Notes under the pieces: model-generated | Seen by the model: the letters and a program-made list of their open reading frames with translations, nothing else | Told to the model about the DNA's origin: nothing | The model's database searches: none | Shown here: piece after piece, positions 24,590 through 35,701 of the stretch | Layout of the letters: each line of letters starts with the position of its first letter | How positions within the stretch are numbered: position 1 is the first letter of the stretch | Translations under genes and position numbers: made by a program | From: Gymnopilus junonius | Taxonomy: Eukaryota; Basidiomycota; Agaricomycetes; Agaricales; Galerinaceae | Direction: 5' to 3' | Assembly (NCBI GenBank): GCA_015501075.1 | Contig: JADNYJ010000037.1 | Location: forward strand, 186,001-250,000 | Length of the DNA stretch: 64,000 bases

Positions 24590-27500
24590 GAATCTAGATT
24601 ATTGCTCGATTATCTTCCCCCTGCCTCTAAGGCGCATAATTTTTATTTATACTGTTCTCATGCCTCAGGATACCTATGCATTGTCTTAGAAGGAGATGGC
24701 TGATGTGACTCGGAGTATGTGGTTGATACTGAGACATCAGAAACCCCTCTTTTTCTCCCTTCTCGATCATCTCTCACCATTTCCTCTATATCATCACTGT
24801 TGGGAATTCCCTCACTAGCTCTGTAGTAGTCCGTCTCCTTGGGTTCAATACCCATCTTCAATTCTTCTTCCCGGGTAATGTGCGATGTAACAATCAGCTC
24901 CAGAGGAAGAGTCGGGCGCTCACCAGTATCTGGAATGTGGGTTGTATCAAGGTGATATTTCAGGTTATACTTCCAGATCATCATCATTGCACCATTTGAA
25001 TCAATGGGGCAGAGTGCACAATGGATAGGAACATTTGTGCATGGTGATCTGTCGCTGTATTCAGCTGCCTTCGAGTACTTCATCTCTTTGTAGTGGTACT
25101 TGCAGTTCGACATTGTTGTAATCTTAGAAGACGACATAGAAATATGAGTCTCACATCCAGTTGACTGAAGTCTGCACCAGCCGCATGCATTGTTTTCAAC
25201 CTAGGGAGAGATTAGCAAGCACAAACAACTTAATTATTAGAGCATACTTTGTCAACACCCTTCTCTACTATATTGTACCATGCTTTGAGAAGATGGATTC
25301 TGACATGATTCCTCATGTTTTGGAGTGGTAAAGTCTTCTTACAAAGACAGCAGTCAACCTTTGTGGTGCTGGAAATTTTAGTGAGCTTCAAAAGCACTGG
25401 GAGGTCATCTTTTGCAAGGTAAAATTGAGGTGTGCTGTCATATAATTTGTATGGAAGCCCATTCAATTGACTTGTGATCGGAATTTCAGGAAGACTCTTG
25501 ATGTTCTCAACAATATTTTCAGAGTCAGGATCCATCTCATTCCATGCACAGTTAAATGTTTCTCTGAGTTCAGAAGTCTGAAGGGACCATGTTGGAGTTG
25601 GCGCATTCTCATCCCCATCCTCTGCATTGTCATCTCCATCGTAACAAACATTGGGTGCCAAGAGGTGGAAAATGATACCTGGAATCCATAGGGCAAATTT
25701 TCGCATTTGAAATGTCTTGTCTTTACTGTCTTGTATTTGGACGTACTTTTTGGACCACCACCATTCAATGTCCAGCTTTGTTTCATTGCCTGTTTCATTC
25801 TGTGGTAAAATCTCGAGAAACTGAATAGCAAGAGAGACTGCCTTTGATCCGCTTTCATCAAGATCGTCAATGTCAACTGAAGAGAGGTTTATCTTCGAGC
25901 TTCCCTGTCTGAAATTTAAGACCTCGATGACTGCCATGCAAATTCCATGGTCTACATGGACAAGAACAGCTCCTAAATCACCAGCCTTGATATGTCCTTC
26001 AGACGATTGATCATCCCCCGAAGAATTAATGCCATCCATTGTTCCGCGCAAAGATTGAGCTATCTTCACCCCACAGGCACGCAGACCTCTGACAGTACTG
26101 AGTTGACAGCGTTCTTTATCTGCAGATAAGAATTCTTTTACTAATGTCGGAAGGTAGAAATTGTGGCCATTGACAGTTAGGTAGTGCAATTGTTCTTTCT
26201 GAATGGAAGGATTGAGGTCCTCGGCATCTGTATTAATAGCATCTGCATCAATATCAATGACGTCCCGAGCATCTTCAAATTCATTATCTCCGGCGCTTAT
26301 TTGCAGAAGGTTCCCAGTACAAGCTCCTTCATCTTCCTCGTCTTCATCTTCCTCATCTTCTTCAGAGGATTTAAAGCCAACATATGTTCCACCTGGATGA
26401 AGGTGGTCCATCTCGGGATCAGAGAAGAGAGCATCAAAATTAGTATAGCCCAATGCGTGACCAAATTGTTTAATCATCAGTTGATTGGCTTTCTCCACTC
26501 CGGTTAAGTACTCTTGTTGAATATTGACGTTCCTGACATGGACATTTCCCAGCCAAGATTTTGGATTAATGTGATCAACACCTCGAGCATTGACAAGATT
26601 GCGATGAATATGACCGCGATCAAGATCAGGGTATCGTTGGAATATCGCATCAATTTCGGCACTGATACTAAGCTTTTGTGCCAGCTGGAGGATATCAAAA
26701 TTACGTGCATGATCCTGAGTGCGCGCATGAGAAAAAACATTCTCAAGGCGGTCTGTTCCTTCAAATAGAATGTAGTAATTTATATCTGGATCAATGAGTT
26801 GGAGCTGCACGATGTTGAAGATGATGCTTTTAACAATAGCCTGGGAGTCAGCCAAAAGGGCACTTGTCAAAAATCCAAGTCTATGCATACGATAGAGCGC
26901 CGTGATGAGGTGAGAATATGTGGAAAGTGAGGATAGTTGTTCCAAGAGAGTCATTTGGACATCTATGAAAGGAAAAAGAAAATAGCTGAGAACATTTGCG
27001 ATGAAGGCAGCACCCTTCATTCGTCCAAGTATTGAAGGTATGATGTCATGAAGGGTTTTGCTGGAAATTTCATGCAAGCTTTGAATTAGATTTATGGCTT
27101 TCGGGACATTCTGCTTGTCAGCTGGATTCAGCAAAGAAGCAGCTGAATCAGAGTCCATCAAATGCTCCAAAGTATGGAGGATATCACCTGAGGTTAGACT
27201 AATGTTGCCAACCTGGATACCGACTGGTGATCGAAGCATTGTTGCGAAGCACTTAACAACATGCTTAGGATCACATGTACCAATGATACCTTTAGCACCT
27301 GTTCTGCAATTTAAACCGGGTAAGGTATAGAGAATTTTGCCCATCTCGGAAGAGCGATCCAAATCCTCGGTCAAGCAAAGAAGAAATCTGAGTTTTTGGA
27401 ATGATGACTCTCCATCTGTGGCAAGGCTGACAATAGGTCCATGTCACCCGACTCCAAATGGACTTTCATAGTATCCCTCTATGATGTCCTGCACCCAAAG

Positions 27501-28180
27501 AAGCATCGTAGGTGATTTTTTGGACTTGCAAGAAGGAGAAAGAACAAGTGGTACAACATGGTAATTTTGCTCATCGGTCACTGGGGCAATACCGAGCACC
27601 GTTGCGTCCTTTCCACAGTGACACTTCTTTGGGTTTGAGTTATCAGTCAGATAGAGTGCATCTGCAGCATTTTTGAGGTCGTCCAGACTTTCAATATTTT
27701 TTTTTACTGGAGCAGAATGCTCACGGCAAAGCCCAAGAAGTGAGTGCCATGTGAAGTCATATCGAATAGCCTCTTCAATTGCCACTCCATCAATCATGAA
27801 GACCTGTCTGACCTTTGGATTTGTTGGTGGTTTCCGCCCTTTCTCACCTAGGAATGACTGGATGTTCTGCAGCACTTCCTGCTTCCAGGACTCTCAAGCG
27901 AAATTATCAGCTCTGGGATAACCTTTCGCTTCTGGACTGTTGTTAGTGAAGGGTATGCTTCGGCTTTCTGCAAGGCAAAGAGTAATTGCCATCCACCAAA
28001 TGCTTTCACAAGAAATGCCAAGTCTAATTCTTTTTCTGTCCAGCCTGAACGCGGTCTGAATGTCCCAGAAATTGCATCGGTAAGCTTCCTATGAATAGCC
28101 TCTATGCTTGCTCCATTTCAGAGTGAGGTTGCTAGGATCCATGAAATGCCTCCAATTTTATGTTTTGAGAGCAGCATCAC

Positions 28181-28185
28181 CATGC
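28181..28185. repeat. 5-bp TSD of LTR retrotransposon, left
   Basis: CATGC directly left of the 5' LTR; repeated at 35697-35701. Confidence 0.9.
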
Positions 28186-28635
28186 TGTTACGACTCTCTC
28201 TTCTATTATCTTATCGCACGCCCTCTTTTCCTTTTCCTTATCATTTATCGAACGATTATATTTATATTTCCTTTTGATCATCTTTGCTCGCAAAGATGAT
28301 CATTTCTTTCTTACTGTATGACGGACAATCTTTCCCTTTTGATCATCATCCCTTGCAGTCCCTATGATGATCATCCCCTTCCGATTCCCCTTGTTTCATC
28401 ACGTTTCATTATATTATTATCAACCACAAATACTATATAAACAGTAGCTAGACTATGATGTACATTAGCTTGTTCTTGAGAATATACATCTCTTGTAACA
28501 ACCGAGATGAACTTGAACCACTAAGGCATTCTTCAGTCGAAGACAATACCTTAGAGGACTTCATCGAACGACCTCTACGACTACTATGCCAGACCTTATC
28601 TTATCTGATTAGGTTCTGTCGTCAACGTCGTAACA
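28186..28635 (+). repeat. 5' LTR
   Basis: TG...CA termini; nearly the same as 35237-35696 apart from single-base indels and a few substitutions. Contains hairpin GATCATCTTTG-CTCG-CAAAGATGATC at 28276-28301 and several further GATCATC motifs. Confidence 0.93.
28434..28440 (+). promoter_or_regulatory. LTR TATA box
   Basis: TATATAA followed by ACAGTAGC in the 5' LTR; the copy in the 3' LTR is near 35494. It marks the U3/R promoter for the genomic transcript. Confidence 0.6.
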
Positions 28636-28929
28636 AAAGAACAAGCTACTACCTCATTCAACGCTTCTGCCAGCAAGCGTTATCCGCCGACATTACGGCT
28701 CGAAGAAGAGGACGATTCGCCGCTACTTTAGTGATGAGAATTCTCTGACCCGAACACCGACCGAACCTCTGATGCAGGCGTCCGACAATTTGAAACACCA
28801 CCTGAAGGAGACGAACCTCCTCTAACCCGATCGACTTTCTTGGATCTACCGTCCAAGAACCCGGACAATAAGACCTGACTTTGAATCTTTGTTAGATACC
28901 CTACTTAGATCCAACCCGTCTTTTACCCA

Positions 28930-29967
28930 ATGAACGAACCTGAAATGCCCGGAGAATCCTCTGACGCTCCCCCTGCCGCCCCCACCTCTCCCACCGGAAA
29001 AGGAATAGGAATCATTCCTACCCCCTTCTCTGGAGACCGTTCCAAGGTCAAAACCTTCATCCAAGACTTGGGTGATTATTTCGAATTAAATGGCGACATT
29101 TACAATACCGACGCCAAGAAAATCGTATTTACCCTTGGACTTCTCAAAGGGGGAGAAGCAGAAGCCTGGAAGAAGGCTTTTAGAGAAGACCACACCACAG
29201 AGGTCAAAGACGCCACAGGCGTACCAACCGGAGCTATCACCAAGAACTATGGCTCCACCTTAGAATTTGAAAAGGCATTCAATGAAGCCTTCAAACTGAC
29301 GAGACGAAGGACCAAGTGTTCTTCGAACTCCGAAACCTGAAGCAAGGAAAAGCTTCAGCCGCAGAGTTAAACACCAAGTTCAATGAACTGTGAAGACCGC
29401 CAAGATTCCCACTACCGGGAATGAGAGCGTCTTAATCGACTACTACATGAACGCCTTGAACAACTGGCTTCAAGAAAAGATTATGGGACTCGACATCCTC
29501 CCAACCACACTCGCTGCCTGGCAGCGAAAGGCAGTCGAGTACGACACCCATCGAACAATTTAGCGCGCCTTTTGGGCAAGACCACCACCACCCAGGCACC
29601 GAACGAACGAAAGACTTGGTGGGCTAATATAGCCAGAGGAAACCCCACCCCGCACTACCATGCGGCGCCCCGAACGAACCACCAAGACCCGAACGCCATG
29701 GACATTGACAAGATCGATGTCAATGCCATGACCCAAGAAGAACGAAGCGAGCTCATGAGAAAGGGGCTCTGCTTCCGATGCAAGAAGCCTGGGCATGTCT
29801 CTAGAGACTGCCCCGAGAAAGGCAAGAACAGGAGGAACCCTCCACCGAAGAAGAACCCCCTCAAGGGAAGAGCGCTCCATGCGCACATCAGGTCCCTCAT
29901 GCAGGACCTACTGAAGAAGAAATGCGAAGAAGTGTACGAGATGGGAGACCAAGAGGGTTTTCAATAA
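28930..29967 (+). CDS. gag: gag polyprotein (frameshifted)
   Basis: Capsid-nucleocapsid protein. Starts at ATG 28930 (MNEPEMPGESSDAP). A helical capsid region (TPFSGDRSKVKTFIQDLGDY, ELNGDIYNTDAKKIVFTLGL) runs to about 29300; the frame changes there, continues (FFELRNLKQGKASAAELNTK), breaks again and resumes near 29572. It ends with one CCHC zinc knuckle CFRCKKPGHVSRDC near 29772 and a basic tail. The knuckle binds the element RNA in the particle. Frame changes near 29300, 29390 and 29565 make it non-functional as read. Confidence 0.85.
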
Positions 29968-29969
29968 GG

Positions 29970-32900
29970 AGATGCATGAGACCAATGTATGCAACTCCTT
30001 CTCTAGATATTTATTCTGTAGTCTCGGCTCGAATTGAAAATAAATCGCTCCAATTGCCCTTTTCATTCGAGACCGAGAACAGAACGAAAATCATTGGATC
30101 TGCTCTAGGAGACACTGGAGCAAAAGGGAAGTTCATCGACCAGAACTTCACAAAGAAACACAACCTGGTAACAAAGGCATTGGAAAATGAAATCCGAGTT
30201 TACAACATAGACGGAACCCCAAACAAAAAGGGAACCATCAAACGCTATGTCAGATCTAAAACTCGACATCGACGGACAACCCCGAACGGAACGATTACTG
30301 GTCACCGGCCTAGGAAAACAAAAAATCATTCTTGGTTTTCCCTGGTTCGAAGAAAACAACCCAGACATTAACTGGAAAAACGGACACGTCAAACTCAACA
30401 GGGAGATTAGTACTACTTCCCAAATAGAAGAGGTACCTGATGAGGAAATCCAACAAGTCAATCAATTGGATGACTCCTCGGACTTAATTATTTCCTTTTT
30501 AGGTAATGAACCCCTTCCGGAAACGAAGGAGATCTGGAACATCCTGAGGATGACAATGAAATTTGGATCAATGCGAAACTGACTTCCTCGCAAATCTTCG
30601 CTCAGAAGCATGACGTGAAGAAGGAAGAGAAGCCGCTCAAGGAAATGATCCCACAGGAATACCACGAATACCTGGACATCTTCGATAAGGACACCGCCAA
30701 CCGATTCCCCGAATCTCGATCTTGGGACCATAAGATCGAACTCAAGGAAGGTTTTCTACCTAAAGTCTTTCAAGACGTATCCTCTGACGCCCTCCGAGGA
30801 TACCGAATTGGACAAATTCCTGGAAGAAAACCTGAAGAAAGGATATATTCAACCGTCTAAATCGCCTATGGCTTCCCCCTTCTTTTTCCGTATCTAAAAA
30901 GGATGGGAAGCTTCGACCCTGCCAAGACTACCGGTACCTGAATGAATGGACTGTCAAGAATGCCTATCCCCTCCCTCTGATCCCCGAACTCATGGATAAA
31001 CTCAAAGGAGCCAAGTATTTCACTAAACTTGACGTCCGATGGGGCTATAACAACATTCGGATCAAGGACGGCGACCAATGGAAAGCGGCATTCAAAACGA
31101 ACAAGGGACTATTTGAACCTACGGTCATGTTTTTCGGCATGTGCAATTCCCCGGTGACTTTCCAGTCAATGATGGACTCGATGTTCAAAGACGTCGTCCA
31201 TCAAGGTTTCGTCATCATTTACATGGATGACATTCTTATCTTTCACAAAGATAAGAAGAAACTGGAACAGATAACGAAGGAAGTACTTCAAATACTCCAG
31301 GACAACGACTTGTATTTGAAACCAGAAAAATGTGCATTCGCCCAAACGAAAATTGACTATCTTGGAATGATCATCCAAGAAGGAAAAATATCGATGGACC
31401 CTTCCAAACTCAGCGGTATAGCTGACTGGCCGAACCGAAGAACGTAAAACAGGTCCGATCCTTCCTAGGATTGGAAACTTTTACAGAAGATTTATTCGAA
31501 AATACTCGGAAATAGCCGCGCACTTAACGAGCTGTTGAAAAAAGACCGCAGCTTCGAATGGAATGAAGACGCCAAGAAATCATTCGAACTGCTGAAACGG
31601 AAATTCACTGAAGAACCCGTCTTGACCATGCCGGACACTGCGAAACAATTCCAGATAGAATGCGACGCATCAAAATATGCATCTGGAGCAGTTTTGACAC
31701 AACTCGACAGTAACGGAGACCGACACCCGGTGGCATTCATCTCGAAGACGTTCTCTCCCACTGAGAGAAACTATGAGATTTATGACAGAGAACTATTGGC
31801 ATGATCCGATCCCTCAAAGAATGGAGACACTACATTCAAGGATCGACATTCACAATGATCATCTATTCCGACCACAAGAATTTGACGTACTTTAGAAGTA
31901 CTCAAAAACTGAATAGACGCAAGCAAGATGGTCTCTATTCCTCTCGGAATATGATATACAACTGGTCCACCTCCCGGAAGCAAAATGGTTCAATCGGACG
32001 CCCTCTCGCGAAGACCGGACATGATCCCGATGAGGATCATGACAATGAAGACAAGATTCTCCTTCCGGAGAGTCTATTTATAAATTTGATTGACGCTGAT
32101 CTCCAAATGGAAATCGCCCAATCCAGGAAACAGGACAAAGACGTAGTGGACACATTAAAACTTCTCACTCAAGAAGGACCTCGAAGTCTTGCAAAAGACT
32201 TAGATGACTGGGAAACAATGCAGATGGAAGGCATCGGTGAACTGATCTTCTACAAGAAGAAGAACTACATTCCCGACAACCAGGAACTACGCAGGAAAAT
32301 CGTCGCAATGTACCACGACTCGGTCACCGCAGGACACCCCGGAGAACTGGAAACGTACAACGCTGTACGACAACTGTACTGGTGGCCCGGAATGCGAACG
32401 TTCATCAAAAATTATGTCAAAGGGTGCGGACAATGCCAACAATTCAAGATCAACCGAAACCCGGCGAATCCCTCTTTACACCCGATCGAAGGAGCCAAAT
32501 CCATGAGACCATTCGCACAATGCTCCATGGACATGATCACGGACCTCCCAGCATTGACGGATTCGATCTTTATTGATCGTGGTCGATCACGGACTTACAA
32601 AAGGGGTAATTATCATGCCTTGCTCGAAAACTCTTTCGCAAGAAGGAGTGGCATTGCTCCTCCAGGACAACCTATTCAAACGATTTGGCCTACCGGACAG
32701 CATTATTTCCGATAGAGGACCCCAATTCACCGCTAGAACATTCCAAGAACTGCTCAAACTTCTTGGAATCAAGTCGAAACTGTCAACGGCATATCATCCC
32801 CAGTCAGATGGTACCACGGAACGATTCAATCAGGAAATAGAAGCGTATCTCGCTATCTATTGCTCCTCAAACCCGACTACCTGGAAACAACATGTTGGCA

Positions 32901-33535
32901 CCCTGGAATTCGTCCATAATGATCGGAGACATGCTGACAGGCAAAGGACCCCATTCGAACTCATGTTTGGAATAATCCTGTCGCAATTCCCACCACTTTT
33001 GAAAACACGAAGTTTCCCTCTGTAGAGAGAAACTAAAGAACCTCATCTCAGACAGGAAAGAAGCCTCGCCGTGCACGAACTGGCTAGAGCAAGAATGGCT
33101 GATCGACGAAAGTCCAACTTTACACCATTCAAAGAAGGACAAAAGGTATGGCTGGACTCCAGGAACCTGAAGACACGGTACAATAAGAAACTGGCACCGA
33201 GAAGAGAAGGACCGTTAAGATCAAACGCGTCCTAGGACCTCTCACGTATCAGCTACAACTGCCAAAGACATGGAAAATTCATGACATCTTCCATGCAACA
33301 TTGCTGATGCCCTACACGGAAACACTGGTTCATGGCCGGAACTTCACACAACCACCCCCTGAAACGATTGATGGAGAATCCGAATATGAAATTGAAACGA
33401 TTCTTAACCATCGAAAGTACAGAAATGGACGATATCAATACTATGTCAATGGGCCAGTTATCCGATAACCAAGCTTGTGGGAACCCGGATCAAATCTCGC
33501 CAACGCACCGGAAAACTTGAAGAATACCAACGTCT
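29970..33535 (+). CDS. pol: pol: PR-RT-RNaseH-IN-chromodomain (frameshifted)
   Basis: Domains in order: retropepsin-like region around 30090 with [11 protein letters not shown] (the usual D-S/T-G-A triad with an odd preceding residue) and [13 protein letters not shown]; reverse transcriptase 30860-31440 with [23 protein letters not shown] and LGMIIQ; RNase H 31560-31950 with [14 protein letters not shown]; integrase with HHCC finger ([10 protein letters not shown]...CGQC) near 32330 and catalytic core [31 protein letters not shown] near 32700-32840; chromodomain near 33370-33530 ([26 protein letters not shown]). It is spread over at least six frames, so inactive as read. The chromodomain places it among chromoviruses, which target heterochromatin. 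Confidence 0.9.
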
Positions 33536-33938
33536 TCACTCGCTTCCACCATACCAACCATGAACTCAAATGCCGCGTCCCCTTCTTATTACAACAACGT
33601 TCATGGCGACCTTTTCACTGTAAACCTGAACACAGCGCCCTCTCTCACCAGAATGATACGTTCACAGTCGACACCCTCACCTTCCCGAAACCACCACCCA
33701 CACCCGAACAGATGAAGATTACTATTGGGAATGGAAGTTCACACAAGAACCTCCCGCACCGATACCCAATAATATAACCTGGAAAAGCGAACAAGAATGG
33801 AATGCCATCATGACCACCAGAATGATCGATCAAGAAACGACAGATGGGAAGCTGAAACAATCACCCCTGCTAAGGAGAAAGCCTCAAGGTGCCTGATCAG
33901 GAAACTGCAGACGGTCCTTGAAGAGTACTTGGAATACC

Positions 33939-33947
33939 TATAAAAGG
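33939..33947 (+). promoter_or_regulatory. internal TATA box of 3' ORF
   Basis: TATAAAAGG lies 51 bp before the ATG of the extra 3' ORF, followed by a pyrimidine-rich leader and ACCACAATG. This layout fits an independent promoter inside the retroelement. Inferred from sequence only. Confidence 0.45.
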
Positions 33948-33997
33948 TAAACCAACCCATCCAGTACTCCTCAGTCTTTTTATCATCGCCTACCACA

Positions 33998-35027
33998 ATG
34001 CCTCGTCTTTCTTCTCGAACCCGCGCTGCTGCCTCCGCTTCCAACTCATCTCCCTCAGCAATACGCACTCGCTTGGCCCAAGCAAACACACCTTCGCCTG
34101 AACCAACCCCCGCCCCTTCATCCTCTTGTGCTAGAACTGAAGTCCGTCTTTCTCAGACGGACTCCTCCTCTGACTCGCCTGACCCGAACGACGCCCCTCT
34201 ACAAGGTACCCCCCTCCGATCCCTACGGTACATGCCCCCCTCCGTTCAGTTGAGGACTTCCTCAACTTACTCGACTTCGTCGATTTCCAACAGCTAACCC
34301 ATAAGGAACTCGAACAGTTCCTGAACCACCCCCGCCGCTACTCCACTGCCCTCGAGGTCCTTCAAAACGATCCCTTCCTTAGGGATACCCTCCGGCAATT
34401 CAAACACGAAACAGACCGCACCGCACGCCACCGCGAAGTAGTGAAGGCATCTCGAACTAAGTCACTACAACTGTTCGAGACCCTCATGCGCTTCCGACTC
34501 GAAAGAGTCATCAACCCCCTCCTCGTCAGTAGCAGACGACGAGGAGAACGTCCTCCCACCACGACATCTGCTATTAGGTCCAAAGAGGAACCCTTCCTCC
34601 CTCCTTCCTCTTATAATGTCACCCCACAGACCCATCCGCCCGTTCCTCCTCGCGATGAACGATTCGTCAACACCGTCTACGTCGACGACCGCTCCCCAGG
34701 ACCCTTTCCGGCATGCTCCCATGCACCACCCCCAACCACGCCGCCCATCACCACCCCCGAAGACACCCACTCGCTACCATGCAGACGACCTCTGCCCAGA
34801 ACGCCGCCCGTAATGACCCTCCTGCCTACGCCCTACCTCCTCCGATACCACCCCGACCCCAGACTCCCTTCCGACCCGCTCGTACCCCGACGAACCCCCG
34901 ACCAAGTCCTCGACGACGCTGCTTCATTTGCAGCAGCGCGAATCACTGGCAGGCCGACTGCTGCAGCTACCGCTGCCGTCACTGCCGCCAGTACCATCCG
35001 GGCCACAACTTGATCGATTGTAGTTGA
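33998..35027 (+). CDS. extra 3' ORF with double zinc knuckle
   Basis: Lies between pol and the 3' LTR. Starts at ATG 33998 (MPRLSSRTRAAASASNSSPS) with a Ser/Pro-rich head, changes frame near 34240 into a helical region (SVEDFLNLLDFVDFQQLTHK and FLNHPRRYSTALEVLQNDPF), then a Pro-rich stretch, changes frame again and ends with two metal-binding knuckles, CFIC-x5-H-x4-C and CRHC-x3-H-x2-H-x4-C, at 34920-35021. The overall plan (disordered head, helical domain, zinc knuckles) resembles a second Gag-like protein. Not homologous by eye to the element's own gag. Function unknown; two frame changes are needed. Confidence 0.6.
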
Positions 35028-35225
35028 CGACCGATCCGACGAAGTGACGGGGAGTTCGTAGGATATGCCTATGAGTTCACAGAAGAGCAACTGGTGAATG
35101 TTGATGACATCGACAACTCGCCAAATGACTGGTACGACGCAGCGCACGACTCCTGGCAGGGAGAAGAGGCGGAAAACAACATGACCAGCGAGCCTCATTA
35201 TTGAAGCCAGGGGCTTCAATTCTTA

Positions 35226-35236
35226 GTAGGGGGTAA
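35226..35236 (+). promoter_or_regulatory. polypurine tract
   Basis: GTAGGGGGTAA directly before the 3' LTR; a purine-rich primer for plus-strand DNA synthesis is expected here. Confidence 0.6.
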
Positions 35237-35696
35237 TGTTACGACTCTCTCTTCTATTATCTTATCGTGCGCCCCTCATTTTCCTTTCCTTATCATTTAT
35301 CGAATGATTACTATTTATAGTTTCTTTATGATCATCTTTGCTCGCGAGATGATCATTCTCTCTCTTACTTGTATGAGGACAATCTTCCCTTTTCTGATCA
35401 TCATCCCTTCCGCAGTACCCTATGATGATCATCCCCTTCCGATTCCCCTTGTTTCATCACCGTTTCATTATATTATTATCAACCACAAATAACTATATAA
35501 ACAGTAGCTAGACTATGATGTACATTAGCTTGTTCTTGAGAAATATACATCTCTTGTAACAACCGAGATGAACTTGAACCACTAAGGCATTCTTCAGTTG
35601 AAGACAATACCTTAGAGGACTTCATCGAACGACCTCTATGACTACTACGCCAGACCTTATCTTATCTGATTAGGTTCTGTCGTCAACGTCGTAACA
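35237..35696 (+). repeat. 3' LTR
   Basis: TGTTACGACT...GTCGTAACA, partner of the 5' LTR; the hairpin loop differs (CTCGCGAGATGATC). Confidence 0.93.
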
Positions 35697-35701
35697 CATG
35701 C
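35697..35701. repeat. 5-bp TSD of LTR retrotransposon, right
   Basis: CATGC directly after the 3' LTR. Confidence 0.9.

Larger units (their letters stand above)
28186..35696 (+). mobile_element. Ty3/gypsy chromovirus inserted in TIR element
   Basis: Full-length LTR retrotransposon with 450/460-bp LTRs (TGTTAC...GTAACA), CATGC TSD, gag with zinc knuckle, pol in the order protease-RT-RNase H-integrase, a chromodomain, and an extra 3' ORF. Gag and pol carry several frameshifts. It lies on the + strand, antisense to the transposase it interrupts; joining the flanks across one CATGC copy restores the transposase frame (DYKR-MVMLLSKHKIGG). Confidence 0.95.
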
